From CAMLHU01 sp049680185 (GTDB lineage Bacteria > Gemmatimonadota > Gemmatimonadetes > Gemmatimonadales > GWC2-71-9): DNA of 15,882 nucleotides. The notes under the pieces were generated by a model. That model was not told the origin of the DNA. It did no database searches and was given only the letters and a program-made list of their open reading frames with translations. A program made the translations under genes and the position numbers. Shown here in pieces: positions 1-8,341 of the stretch. Positions within the stretch are counted from its first letter, which is position 1, and each line of letters begins with the position of its first letter. Where the stretch lies: positions 1-15,882 of the forward strand of contig JBAUHI010000072.1 in NCBI GenBank assembly GCA_049680185.1, read 5' to 3'.

Positions 1-2
1 TC

Positions 3-245
3 CGGGTACTTGGCGCCGTTCGCGCGGCGGGCACCCTGCCATTCCTCCTTGAGCACTCGATGGCCCGGCACGCGCTCTTCCGGCGCGACCGCCTCGCTGG
101 CAAGGGCCCCGAGATGCTTGCGGCGCTCACCGCGCTCGCCACTTTCTGGGCCGGCCACCCCGATGCGGCCACGGCACTCGCGCTCGCCGGCCTGAGCGAT
201 GACCCGGAAGTGCAGGCGGCGGTGCGACGGAAGGGAGCGCGATGA
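3..245 (+). CDS. C-terminal end of a HEAT-repeat-like protein (partial)
   Basis: The reading frame is open from the left edge to a TGA at 243-245, so this is the tail of a gene that starts outside the window. The visible 80 residues are rich in Ala, Leu and Arg. They read as paired amphipathic helices (GAVRAAGTLPFLLEH, then MLAALTALATFWAGHPDAAT, then ALALAGLSDDPEVQAAVRRK). The SDDPEVQAAVRR segment is typical of the loop and second helix of HEAT/Armadillo repeats. The stop overlaps the ATG of the next gene (ATGA), so the two are probably co-transcribed and translationally coupled. HEAT proteins are protein-interaction scaffolds; the partner is unknown. The assignment rests on pattern only, since most of the protein is missing. 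Confidence 0.6.
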   Translation, partial: RVLGAVRAAGTLPFLLEHSMARHALFRRDRLAGKGPEMLAALTALATFWAGHPDAATALALAGLSDDPEVQAAVRRKGAR

Positions 246-1528
246 GCGGGGCGGCCGCGACCCGGTTCCTGCACGCCATCGCGCAGGGGCTCTCGACCAT
301 GGCGCTCTACCGTGACGGGCATCCCGCACGGGAGCGGACCCTCGACGTCGCCTACGAACAGCTGGAACTCCTGCGCCAGTCCGATCCGTTGCCGGTCTTC
401 TCGTTCCTGGCCGGCGAGGTGATCTACCGCAACGAGGCGTTGCGGGAGCTCAAGGACTGGGAATGGGCCGGCCGCCTGTCGCAGGCCGGCATCCAGCGCC
501 TGGAGATCCTGGCCCAGGTGGAACGTGCGGAATTCGAGGAGTTCCTCGAAGAGGTCCTTGCCCGCCTGGCGCTCTCGGTGGTGGACACCGCCACGCAGCG
601 CCCGGGGCGTCTCACCGGCATCCGCTTCGGCACCATCGGCGTCAAGGGAGTCACCGGCGACGCGCGGATCGACCTTCCGACCACCGCCACCATCAACTAC
701 ACCCTCGCCGACGAGGCGGAGACGGTCCGCTGGATCAACACGGAGGTGGAGGAACGCGCGACGCTGCCGCTGCTTGAGGCCGAGGCCGTGGTGCGCTCGC
801 TCTCGGTGGCGATGCACGGCGACAGCGAGATCATCATCCCGCTCCTGCAACTCAAGGAATTCGACCAGTACACCACGACCCACTCGACCAACGTGGCGGT
901 GCTCACGATGGCACTGGCCGAGTACCTGGGGCTCGGCGCCAAGGACGTGCGCAACTACGGGGTCGCCGGCCTGCTGCACGACCTGGGCAAGGTCCGCATT
1001 CCCAGGGAGATCCTCGTCAAGCCGGGCAAGTTGACGGTGGCGGAGCGCGATGTGATGCGCGCCCACCCCGCGGAAGGTGCCCGCATCATCCTCGCACGGG
1101 AGCAGCGGCTCGACCTCGCGGCCGCGGTGGCCTACGAACACCACATCGTCCTGAATGGGGGTGGCGGGTACCCATCGCTCCACTACAAGCGCGATTGCCA
1201 CCACGGCAGCAAGCTGGTCCATGTGTGCGACTTCTATGATGCGCTCAGGACCAACCGCCCCTATCGCGGTGCGTGGGAATCGGACAAGGTGCTGGCGTAC
1301 ATCGAGGCCGGTCTCGGAGGGGAGTTCGACGCGGACGCGGGTCACGCGTTCGTCCAGATGATGCGGGAATGGGGACAACGCAGCGTCGTCGTGGATGAAT
1401 CGACGCCGATCCGCAGCGACGTCCGGATCACCGGGGTGCAGCACGCCCGGACCTCCGGAGGTCAGCCGGCGGTCGCGGTACCAGATGCCGCGCCGGCCGC
1501 AGCCGTCCCGCCCGCGCCCTCCAGCTAG
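242..1528 (+). CDS. HD-GYP domain protein, variant motif (putative cyclic-dinucleotide phosphodiesterase)
   Basis: A 428-residue protein with no signal peptide or membrane segment, so cytosolic. Residues 1-200 are an unassigned N-terminal region. Residues about 205-380 are an HD-GYP domain: His214, the HD pair His246-Asp247 followed by LGK, His275 in AHPAEG, His300-His301, the GYP motif at 309-311, and Asp330 in HVCDFYDAL before TNRPYR. HD-GYP enzymes hydrolyse cyclic di-GMP or related dinucleotides using two or three metals, and the metal-ligand set looks complete. The classical HHExxDGxGYP motif is altered here to HHIVLNGGGGYP: Glu is replaced by Ile, DG by NG, and one Gly is inserted. The last 40 residues are a low-complexity Ala/Pro tail. 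The start is set by the 4-bp overlap with the upstream HEAT-like gene. Membership of the superfamily is firm; the substrate and activity are inferred. Confidence 0.88.
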   Translation: MSGAAATRFLHAIAQGLSTMALYRDGHPARERTLDVAYEQLELLRQSDPLPVFSFLAGEVIYRNEALRELKDWEWAGRLSQAGIQRLEILAQVERAEFEEFLEEVLARLALSVVDTATQRPGRLTGIRFGTIGVKGVTGDARIDLPTTATINYTLADEAETVRWINTEVEERATLPLLEAEAVVRSLSVAMHGDSEIIIPLLQLKEFDQYTTTHSTNVAVLTMALAEYLGLGAKDVRNYGVAGLLHDLGKVRIPREILVKPGKLTVAERDVMRAHPAEGARIILAREQRLDLAAAVAYEHHIVLNGGGGYPSLHYKRDCHHGSKLVHVCDFYDALRTNRPYRGAWESDKVLAYIEAGLGGEFDADAGHAFVQMMREWGQRSVVVDESTPIRSDVRITGVQHARTSGGQPAVAVPDAAPAAAVPPAPSS

Positions 1529-1548
1529 CGGTCCGTCCGACACCGTCC

Positions 1549-1554
1549 TATCAT
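1549..1554 (+). promoter_or_regulatory. Candidate -10 element of the thiC leader transcript
   Basis: TATCAT matches the TATAAT consensus at five of six positions. It would place transcription initiation near 1561, exactly where the 5' strand of the riboswitch P1 helix begins. No good -35 hexamer is visible at 16-18 bp spacing, so the call rests mainly on this positional agreement. Confidence 0.4.
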
Positions 1555-1560
1555 CAAGTC

Positions 1561-1672
1561 GCCGCCAGGGGCATCCCGGGTGGGTCCCGAGGTCAGTGGC
1601 TCGACCTCTCCCGCGCGAGATTGAGAAGACCCTTGGAACCTGATCCGGCTCATACCGGCGAAGGGAGCGCGG
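1561..1672 (+). ncRNA. TPP riboswitch (THI box)
   Basis: The conserved 3' half of the thiamine pyrophosphate aptamer is nearly textbook. GAGA at 1623-1626 is followed by CCCTTGGAACCTGATCCGG from 1630, then ATACCGGCGAAGGGA ending at 1666. P1 can form between CCGC 1562-1565 and GCGG 1669-1672, and P2 between GGG at about 1568-1571 and CCC 1630-1632. CCGG/CCGG pairing closes the P5-side arm, and CCCTT/AAGGG forms P4. The P3 region is enlarged: GAGGTC 1589-1594 pairs with GACCTC 1603-1608 to make an extra hairpin. The usual CUGAGA is UUGAGA here. TPP binding to such aptamers turns off thiamine genes, and thiC lies directly downstream, which fits. Confidence 0.95.
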
Positions 1673-1677
1673 TGCAT

Positions 1678-1735
1678 GGAGTGAGGAGTGCCCTGTGTCC
1701 CGCAAGGCTGCCCACGACGACAGGGCCCTCACTCC
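1678..1735 (+). promoter_or_regulatory. Strong hairpin between riboswitch and thiC (candidate expression platform)
   Basis: GGAGTGAGG (1678-1686) pairs perfectly with CCTCACTCC (1727-1735), and GCCCTGT (1690-1696) with ACAGGGC (1720-1726). This gives 16 bp interrupted only by a three-base bulge (1687-1689), around a 23-nt loop. It starts six bases after the aptamer's P1 helix. No T-run follows, so it is not a classic intrinsic terminator. It may be a U-less terminator, a Rho-related or pausing element, or the switching helix. The mechanism is inferred; the complementarity is seen. Confidence 0.6.
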
Positions 1736-1808
1736 CCACGCCGCCTCCTGCGACCCCGCCGGAGCGGCGTTCCGCGTTCCAGGACCTGCGCCCTTCAAGG
1801 AGAGATCG

Positions 1809-3515
<1,707 letters not shown>

Positions 3516-3553
3516 CCGCCGAGGGCCGCCAGTCCCTTGGTGGCCTTGTGTTC

Positions 3554-3606
3554 TGCGGGGCGCATCCCGCATATGTCCAATCGTGACGGGGCTCACAGCC
3601 CCGCAC
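3554..3606 (+). terminator. Tandem hairpins after thiC (probable terminator)
   Basis: Two hairpins lie 39-91 bases after the thiC stop. TGCGGG (3554-3559) pairs with CCCGCA (3566-3571). CGGGGCT (3587-3593) pairs with AGCCCCG (3597-3603) around a three-base loop, extended by GTG/CAC across a one-base bulge. The following sequence, about 3611-3622, is only modestly T-rich (ATTCCTTTACGT). The second hairpin is the better terminator candidate. Confidence 0.5.
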
Positions 3607-3677
3607 AAGGATTCCTTTACGTTCTAGTCGCCCGCGCCGGACCCGATGCCAACGATCACCCATCGAACGAGGATCGC

Positions 3678-4304
3678 ATGCTCCGCAAGCTCGTCCCCCT
3701 GATGCTCGTCACGCTCGTCGTGGCGATCCCCCTCTCGGCGCAGCAGCTCTCTATCACGCCCTTCGTCGGAACGATGGTCCCCCTCAAGACGATGGTGATC
3801 GATACCGCTGGTGGCACCTACTTCCGGGTCACCCCGCACACGATCTACGGACTCCGCCTCTCCAGGCAGATGTCCTCCGCCCTCACGGTCCAGCTCGAGG
3901 GCGGGATCGGCAGGGGCGAGTTCGAGGCGATCGCCGGCAGTGCGCCCATCCAGATCGCGTCGAGCGTCTACTTTGCCGACCTTCGCGCCCGGTTCCGCGT
4001 CGCCGGATCGGACGCGACCAACATCGGCATCATCGGCGGGGCCGGGTGGACCCAGTTCAGCAACGGGCTCTTCGACACCGCCCACGCCGAGAACAGTGGC
4101 AACAAGCTCGCCGGCAGAGTGACGGGGGTCGTCGGTCTGGGCGTGAAGGCGCACCTCACCGGGAATGCCTCCTTCACCGCCGATCTCACCGACCGGATCC
4201 ACGAGCAGTCGGTCGAATCCCCGACCCTCAGCCCCGGCGCGATCAAGCCGACCCAGCACGACCTTGCAATGACCTTCGGGTTGAATTTCCCTCTCGGCAG
4301 CTGA
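3678..4304 (+). CDS. Outer-membrane beta-barrel-like exported protein
   Basis: A 208-residue protein. The N-terminus has a clear Sec signal peptide: Arg3-Lys4, a hydrophobic stretch about 5-19, and a likely cut after LSA at residue 21. The mature part alternates hydrophobic and polar residues with Gly/aromatic-rich turns (LSITPFVGTMV, TVQLEGGIGRGEF, NIGIIGGAGWTQF, RVTGVVGLGVKAHL). It ends in a strand, LAMTFGLNFPLGS, as expected of a small eight-stranded barrel of the OmpA/OmpW-like outer-membrane class. The ATG at 3678 has GAGG five bases upstream; a longer frame from 3537 lacks both a ribosome binding site and a signal at its start. It stands alone between a terminator-like region and a convergent gene. 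The specific function is not recognisable. Confidence 0.75.
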   Translation: MLRKLVPLMLVTLVVAIPLSAQQLSITPFVGTMVPLKTMVIDTAGGTYFRVTPHTIYGLRLSRQMSSALTVQLEGGIGRGEFEAIAGSAPIQIASSVYFADLRARFRVAGSDATNIGIIGGAGWTQFSNGLFDTAHAENSGNKLAGRVTGVVGLGVKAHLTGNASFTADLTDRIHEQSVESPTLSPGAIKPTQHDLAMTFGLNFPLGS

Positions 4305-4322
4305 CTAGACGCCGGGAAGGCC

Positions 4323-4361
4323 GAACGGGGGCTCCGGTGACGGTGCCCCCGTTCTTCATTT
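4323..4361. terminator. Bidirectional intrinsic terminator between convergent genes
   Basis: GAACGGGGGC (4323-4332) pairs perfectly with GCCCCCGTTC (4345-4354), with a small inner CCG/CGG helix in the loop. TTCATTT follows on the plus strand. It ends the barrel gene on the plus strand and overlaps the stop of the minus-strand oxidoreductase by three bases, so it can serve both. Confidence 0.85.
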
Positions 4362-5453
4362 GAACCGCGCGATGTACGCTGCGCCCCATCGATCCCTGAT
4401 CTTCTTGATCCAGCCGGCCTCGAGCGCGATCGGCCCCCATTCGAAGCGCGCCCGATCAGCGGCGGTCGTCAGGAGCAGTGGCCGTCGCTGATGCGCGTAC
4501 CGTCGAAGTGGACCGGCGCCGGTACACACGCAGAGGAGGTTATGGGCGAGGGTCGGCCCTGACCTGATCGGATCCACCCGGTGTCCGTCGACGGTGGCCA
4601 CGTGACCGGCGGCGAAGACGAGCGGATCGTCCACCGACCGAAGCCACGCGTCGGCTCGAATGGCGCCGGCCTGGTCGGCCGCAAGCCCGCTCGCTCGTGC
4701 CAAGGGGAGCGGCGCCGGGCCGTGGGCCCAGATCACGGCATCGGCCGGCACTCGTTCGTTCCCGTGCAATACCAGTGTTCCCGCCGCGACGGATTCCACC
4801 ACGATCCCGGTCCGGACCGCCACACCGCGACCGCGCAGCAGTCTCGTCATCGCCGCTCCATCGGTGCCCGGCCGGTCCGCCAGGAGGCGGTCGCCCTCGA
4901 TCAGGATCGTCGTCGTCACCTGGCCGGTCCCGGAGCTGAGCCGACCACGAGCGGCGAGTGCGAGCTCGATCGCATCCACGCCATCACCGACGACCACCAG
5001 GTGGATCGGCGCACCAGCTTTGCGCTGGACGAGCCCGTCGAGTGCAGGGCCGATCGCAGCGGCCTCTGCCGCCGGTCGGGTCATCAACGCCCAGGTGCGG
5101 ACGCCTTCGCGGTCGGCGCCGATCAGGCCGGCCCCGGTGGCGATCGACACCACGTCATAGCGGAGCGCTGTCCCGTCGCTGAGCCGGACCTCCCGCCGAT
5201 CGCGGTCGAGCCCGGTCGCGGTCGCGATCCGGAGCTTGGCGCCTGCCCGGCGCGCGAGTGCCACCACATCCGCGGTGATGGCCTCGAAGGGCACGGTGCC
5301 GCGTATCACCTCGGGCAGGAGCGAGGGATGGAACTGGCGGGGATCGGTCGTGACGATCGTGGTCTCGATCTCGGCGATCGGATCGCGCACGAGCGCGTCA
5401 AGCACGGCGAGGTGGGCGTGTCCGGCGCCGATAAGGATGAGGCGGGTTGGCAT
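4356..5453 (-). CDS. FAD-dependent pyridine-nucleotide-disulfide oxidoreductase (NDH-2 / SelD-N-terminal-like)
   Basis: A 365-residue soluble flavoprotein. The N-terminal Rossmann motif LILIGAGHAHL (Gly9, Gly11, His12, His14) has the GxGHxH form typical of the oxidoreductase family found free-standing or fused to SelD, related to type II NADH dehydrogenases. A second nucleotide-binding motif, VVVGDGVDAIELA (about 153-165), would bind NAD(P)H. The C-terminal FAD motif is VFAAGHVATVDG (279-290), where the usual Asp after AAG is His284. There is no redox-active CxxC or CxxxxC near the N-terminus, so it is not a disulfide reductase. A CVC pair occurs near the C-terminus. No obvious ribosome binding site precedes the ATG. 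It is divergent from a persulfide-dioxygenase-like gene, but it lacks the cysteine pattern of sulfide:quinone oxidoreductase. Substrate unknown. Confidence 0.78.
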   Translation of the reverse strand: MPTRLILIGAGHAHLAVLDALVRDPIAEIETTIVTTDPRQFHPSLLPEVIRGTVPFEAITADVVALARRAGAKLRIATATGLDRDRREVRLSDGTALRYDVVSIATGAGLIGADREGVRTWALMTRPAAEAAAIGPALDGLVQRKAGAPIHLVVVGDGVDAIELALAARGRLSSGTGQVTTTILIEGDRLLADRPGTDGAAMTRLLRGRGVAVRTGIVVESVAAGTLVLHGNERVPADAVIWAHGPAPLPLARASGLAADQAGAIRADAWLRSVDDPLVFAAGHVATVDGHRVDPIRSGPTLAHNLLCVCTGAGPLRRYAHQRRPLLLTTAADRARFEWGPIALEAGWIKKIRDRWGAAYIARFK

Positions 5454-5497
5454 GGTTCAAGCTATCCCGTGCGGCGGAGATCGGAAGTATCTTGGTG

Positions 5498-5543
5498 GGG
5501 CTTAGGGCTTAGGGCTTAGGGCTTAGGGCTTAGGGCTTAGGGC
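5498..5543. repeat. Heptanucleotide tandem array GGGCTTA, six perfect copies plus GGGC
   Basis: Six exact copies of GGGCTTA (5498-5539) are followed by GGGC, giving seven GGG runs separated by CTTA. The run spacing fits the G-quadruplex pattern on the plus strand. It lies between divergent genes, 45 bp before the minus-strand start and 81 bp before the plus-strand start. Confidence 0.97.
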
Positions 5544-5560
5544 ATGGCTCCGGCCATCCT

Positions 5561-5616
5561 GACCCGCGACCGGTGACCTGCGACCTGCAACTTGTGACCC
5601 ATGATCCGTGACCTGA
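5561..5616. repeat. Degenerate heptanucleotide tandem array (GACCTGC-like, eight units)
   Basis: Reading in steps of seven from 5561 gives gacccgc, gaccggt, gacctgc, gacctgc, aacttgt, gacccat, gatccgt and gacctga. All eight share a GAYCY-type core, and two adjacent units are identical. The array sits directly upstream of the MBL-rhodanese gene and occupies the place where its ribosome binding site should be. It has the same 7-bp period as the neighbouring GGGCTTA array but a different unit. Confidence 0.85.
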
Positions 5617-5623
5617 TCCTATA

Positions 5624-7027
5624 ATGATCTTCCAGCGCATCTACGACGACCTCCTGGCCCAGGCGAGCTACCTGATCGGCTGCGCCGTCACCGGCGAGGC
5701 GATCATCGTCGACCCCAATCGCGACCTCGACCAGTACTTTGCCGCCGCCGAACGCGAAGGCCTCCGGATCAGTGCGGTCACCGAGACCCACATCCACGCC
5801 GATTTCCTCTCCGGTTCCCGTGAGCTGGCCAGGCGGGCCGGAGCGGAATTGCTCCTGTCCGACTGTGGCGACAAGGACTGGAAGTACGGCTTTGCGGCCG
5901 TGGATGGCGCCCGCCTCCTGCACGATGGCGACACCTTCAACGTCGGGAACATCGCCTTCCGGGCGCTCCACACCCCCGGCCACACTCCGGAACACCTGAG
6001 CTTCATCGTCACCGATACGGCGGCCTCGCCGGAGCCGATGGGTATCCTTTCGGGCGATTTCGTGTTCTGCGGCGATGTCGGACGTCCCGACCTGCTGGAG
6101 AAGGCGGCCAAGGTGGCCGGCTCCGCGGATTCGGCGGCACGGACGCTCTGGAAGAGTCTCGATCGCTTCCGCGCCCTTCCCGACCACCTGCAGCTCTGGC
6201 CCGGGCACGGTGCCGGCTCGGCCTGCGGCAAGGGGATGAGTGCGGTCCCCCAGTCGACCGTCGGTTACGAGAAGCGTGTCAACTGGGCCTTCCAGGTCCC
6301 GGACGTGGCCACGTTCGTCCGCAATGTGCTGGCCGGTCAGGTGGAGCCACCCCGCTACTTCGCGACGATGAAGCGCCTGAATCGCGAAGGCCCGCCGCCC
6401 CTTCCCGACCGCGCCCCCCTTCCCGAGCTCCCCCTCTCCCAGCTCGGTGCTGATCGATCCGCCGTGCGCGTCGACCTCCGCCCCACCGCGGCATTCGCGG
6501 CGGGCCACGTTCCGGGCGCCGTCAACATCCCGTGGAACCGCTCATTCACCGGTCGGGCCGGCACGTTCCTTCCATATGATCAGGATCTCGTCCTGATCCT
6601 GGCGAGCGCTGACGGTACTGACCTCCACAGCGTGCGCACGGCGCTCGAGTCGATCGGGCTCGATCGGGCCACCGGATGGTGGCCGGCGGACGCGGTGGGT
6701 CAATGGATCTTGACCGGTGGTCGGCCGGAGTTGGTGGCGCAGGTGTCGGCCACGGCGATGCCGACCGGTGCGGTGATCGTCGACGTGCGGAGCGGTGTGG
6801 AGTGGGGCGAGGGACACATCCCCGGCGCTCGACACATCCCGATGGAGGAGCTTGCCGACCGGGTCGGTGAACTACCGTCGGATCGGCCGATCGTCCTGCA
6901 CTGCCAGTCCGGCGGGAGGTCGTCGATCGCGGCCAGCGTACTGCTTGCCCGTGGCGTCCCCAAGGTCGCCAACCTCGTCGGCGGCTTCACGGGCTGGGCG
7001 GCGGCAGGGCTTCCTGTCGAGCGCTGA
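5624..7027 (+). CDS. Metallo-beta-lactamase fold / tandem rhodanese protein (persulfide dioxygenase-like)
   Basis: A 467-residue cytosolic protein. Residues 1-250 are a glyoxalase-II/ETHE1-type metallo-beta-lactamase domain with TETHIHADFLSG (His56, His58, Asp60), HTPGHTPEH (His116, His120), SGDFVFCGD (Asp145) and WPGHGAGSACG (His195). The residue after Asp60 is Phe61, not the His of di-zinc enzymes. The mono-iron ligands of ETHE1-type persulfide dioxygenases (first His, HTPGH His, Asp) are kept. Residues about 275-370 are a rhodanese fold whose catalytic loop reads LILASADGTD with no Cys, so it is inactive. Residues about 380-466 are a second rhodanese with HCQSGGRSS and Cys427 as the sulfur carrier. 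Such fusions oxidise glutathione or low-molecular-weight persulfides and pass sulfur on. The start MIFQRIYD matches the usual N-terminus of the family, yet no Shine-Dalgarno sequence precedes it. A TATAAT overlaps the ATG. Confidence 0.9.
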   Translation: MIFQRIYDDLLAQASYLIGCAVTGEAIIVDPNRDLDQYFAAAEREGLRISAVTETHIHADFLSGSRELARRAGAELLLSDCGDKDWKYGFAAVDGARLLHDGDTFNVGNIAFRALHTPGHTPEHLSFIVTDTAASPEPMGILSGDFVFCGDVGRPDLLEKAAKVAGSADSAARTLWKSLDRFRALPDHLQLWPGHGAGSACGKGMSAVPQSTVGYEKRVNWAFQVPDVATFVRNVLAGQVEPPRYFATMKRLNREGPPPLPDRAPLPELPLSQLGADRSAVRVDLRPTAAFAAGHVPGAVNIPWNRSFTGRAGTFLPYDQDLVLILASADGTDLHSVRTALESIGLDRATGWWPADAVGQWILTGGRPELVAQVSATAMPTGAVIVDVRSGVEWGEGHIPGARHIPMEELADRVGELPSDRPIVLHCQSGGRSSIAASVLLARGVPKVANLVGGFTGWAAAGLPVER

Positions 7028-7075
7028 ATCGGTGGTCCCCCGCACGACCTCCCGTCCACCCACGCCGGTCGACGG

Positions 7076-8314
7076 ATGACAGACCTGTCCGGATCGACGG
7101 TGGTGATCGGTGCCGGTGCCGCCGGGATCATTGCCGCGGGCCACGCCGCCCGCCACGGTCCGGTGACCCTCCTCGAACGCACCAAGGATGGTGGCCGGAA
7201 GATCCTCATCAGCGGCGGTGGTCGGTGCAACGTCCTGCCCTCGGATCTCTCGCCCGCGCTCTACATCACCACCTCGTCCCCCAACATCGCCCGCAATATC
7301 CTCCGTTCGTGGCCCCTCGATGCGCAGCGTGAGTTCTTCGAGCACGAGGTCGGAGTCCCCCTCAAACTGGAACCGGAGAGCGGCAAGCTCTTTCCCGTCT
7401 CCGACAAGGCGCGCCACGTGCGCGATGGGCTCCTGGCCTGGGCAATGCGCCAGGGCGCCAGGGTCGAATTCGACCGCACCGTCACCGGACTCGCCCCGCG
7501 GCCGGGCGGCGGGTGGCAGGTGACACTCAGCGGTGGCGAGGCCATCGATGCCACCAGGGTCATCGTCGCGACCGGCGGACTCTCGGTCCCGCAGACGGGA
7601 AGCGACGGCACCGGCCTGCGGCTGTTGCGTGCGTTGGGCCACACGATCCACGACACCTACCCCGCCCTCACACCGCTCACGCTCGATCCGCCGGCGTACG
7701 CGGGACTTGCCGGGCTGTCGCTCGACGTGACGATCCGCTCCGGTGCAGGACGCGGCGCTTTCGTCACCAGTGGCGGCTTCCTGTTCACCCATCGCGGATA
7801 CAGCGGACCGGCGGTGCTCAATGCCTCACACCTCGTGGTGCGCGCGCGCCTCGCACGAGACGTCTCGCCGCCGCTCGAGGTGCAGTGGACGCCGCTCGAT
7901 GCATCGGCGTGGGCTCAAGAACTCGCGGGCGGCACTGTGCACATCGGGACGGTGCTCAAGCGGCAACTCCCGGAGCGCCTGGTGCAGATGCTCCTTGGCG
8001 AGTCATCCATCGACGCCGGCCGTCCGCTATCCCAACTCCGGCGGGAGGAGCGCGAGCGTGTCGTTCTGGCGTTGACGCGCTGGCCGCTCCGGGTCACGAG
8101 CGATGAGGGTTACAAGAAGGCCGAGGTGACCGGTGGGGGAGTGGCGCTGGATGAGATCGTGCCCCGCACGATGGAGAGCCGACTCCACCCGGGTCTGTTC
8201 ATCTGCGGCGAGGCGCTCGACTGCTTCGGTCCGATCGGCGGGTACAACTTCGTGTGGGCGTGGGTGACGGGGCGGGCAGCGGGGATGGGGGCGGGACCAG
8301 CCCAGGGGGGATGA
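7076..8314 (+). CDS. BaiN/HI0933-family NAD(P)/FAD-dependent oxidoreductase
   Basis: A 412-residue flavoprotein of the HI0933/YhiN/BaiN family. The N-terminal dinucleotide motif VVIGAGAAGIIAA has Gly12, Gly14 and Gly17, with the ribose-binding acid Glu35. The family hallmark GGRKILISGGGRCN is at 39-52. Other hallmarks are GKLFPVSDKARHVRDGL, VATGGLSVPQTGSDGTG, YPALTPL, FLFTHRGYSGPAVLN and the C-terminal VTGGGVALDEI...FICGEALDCFGPIGGYNFVWAW. Members bind FAD tightly. One gut member, BaiN, acts in bile-acid dehydroxylation, but most have no known substrate. The gene starts 48 bp after the MBL-rhodanese stop with no hairpin between them, so co-transcription is likely. The ribosome binding site is weak. 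The product is named by family only. Confidence 0.9.
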   Translation: MTDLSGSTVVIGAGAAGIIAAGHAARHGPVTLLERTKDGGRKILISGGGRCNVLPSDLSPALYITTSSPNIARNILRSWPLDAQREFFEHEVGVPLKLEPESGKLFPVSDKARHVRDGLLAWAMRQGARVEFDRTVTGLAPRPGGGWQVTLSGGEAIDATRVIVATGGLSVPQTGSDGTGLRLLRALGHTIHDTYPALTPLTLDPPAYAGLAGLSLDVTIRSGAGRGAFVTSGGFLFTHRGYSGPAVLNASHLVVRARLARDVSPPLEVQWTPLDASAWAQELAGGTVHIGTVLKRQLPERLVQMLLGESSIDAGRPLSQLRREERERVVLALTRWPLRVTSDEGYKKAEVTGGGVALDEIVPRTMESRLHPGLFICGEALDCFGPIGGYNFVWAWVTGRAAGMGAGPAQGG

Positions 8315-8341
8315 TCCCGCGGTATACGGGACGCTCACCGA

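Noticed and set aside
1695..1808. GTG start giving thiC a 38-residue extension
   Set aside because: The GTG lies in the leader hairpin without a ribosome site, while the ATG at 1809 has a strong AAGGAG. ThiC length is normal from 1809.
5498..5543. GGGCTTA array as a true telomere or replicon end
   Set aside because: It is only 46 bp, internal, and flanked by intact genes on both sides.
5537..6508. Minus-strand open frame across the MBL domain and heptamer array
   Set aside because: It begins inside the repeats and mirrors the MBL-rhodanese gene, with no domain of its own.
8315..8331. TCCCG/CGGGA inverted repeat between convergent genes as a terminator
   Set aside because: Only five pairs and no T-run; too weak to call.
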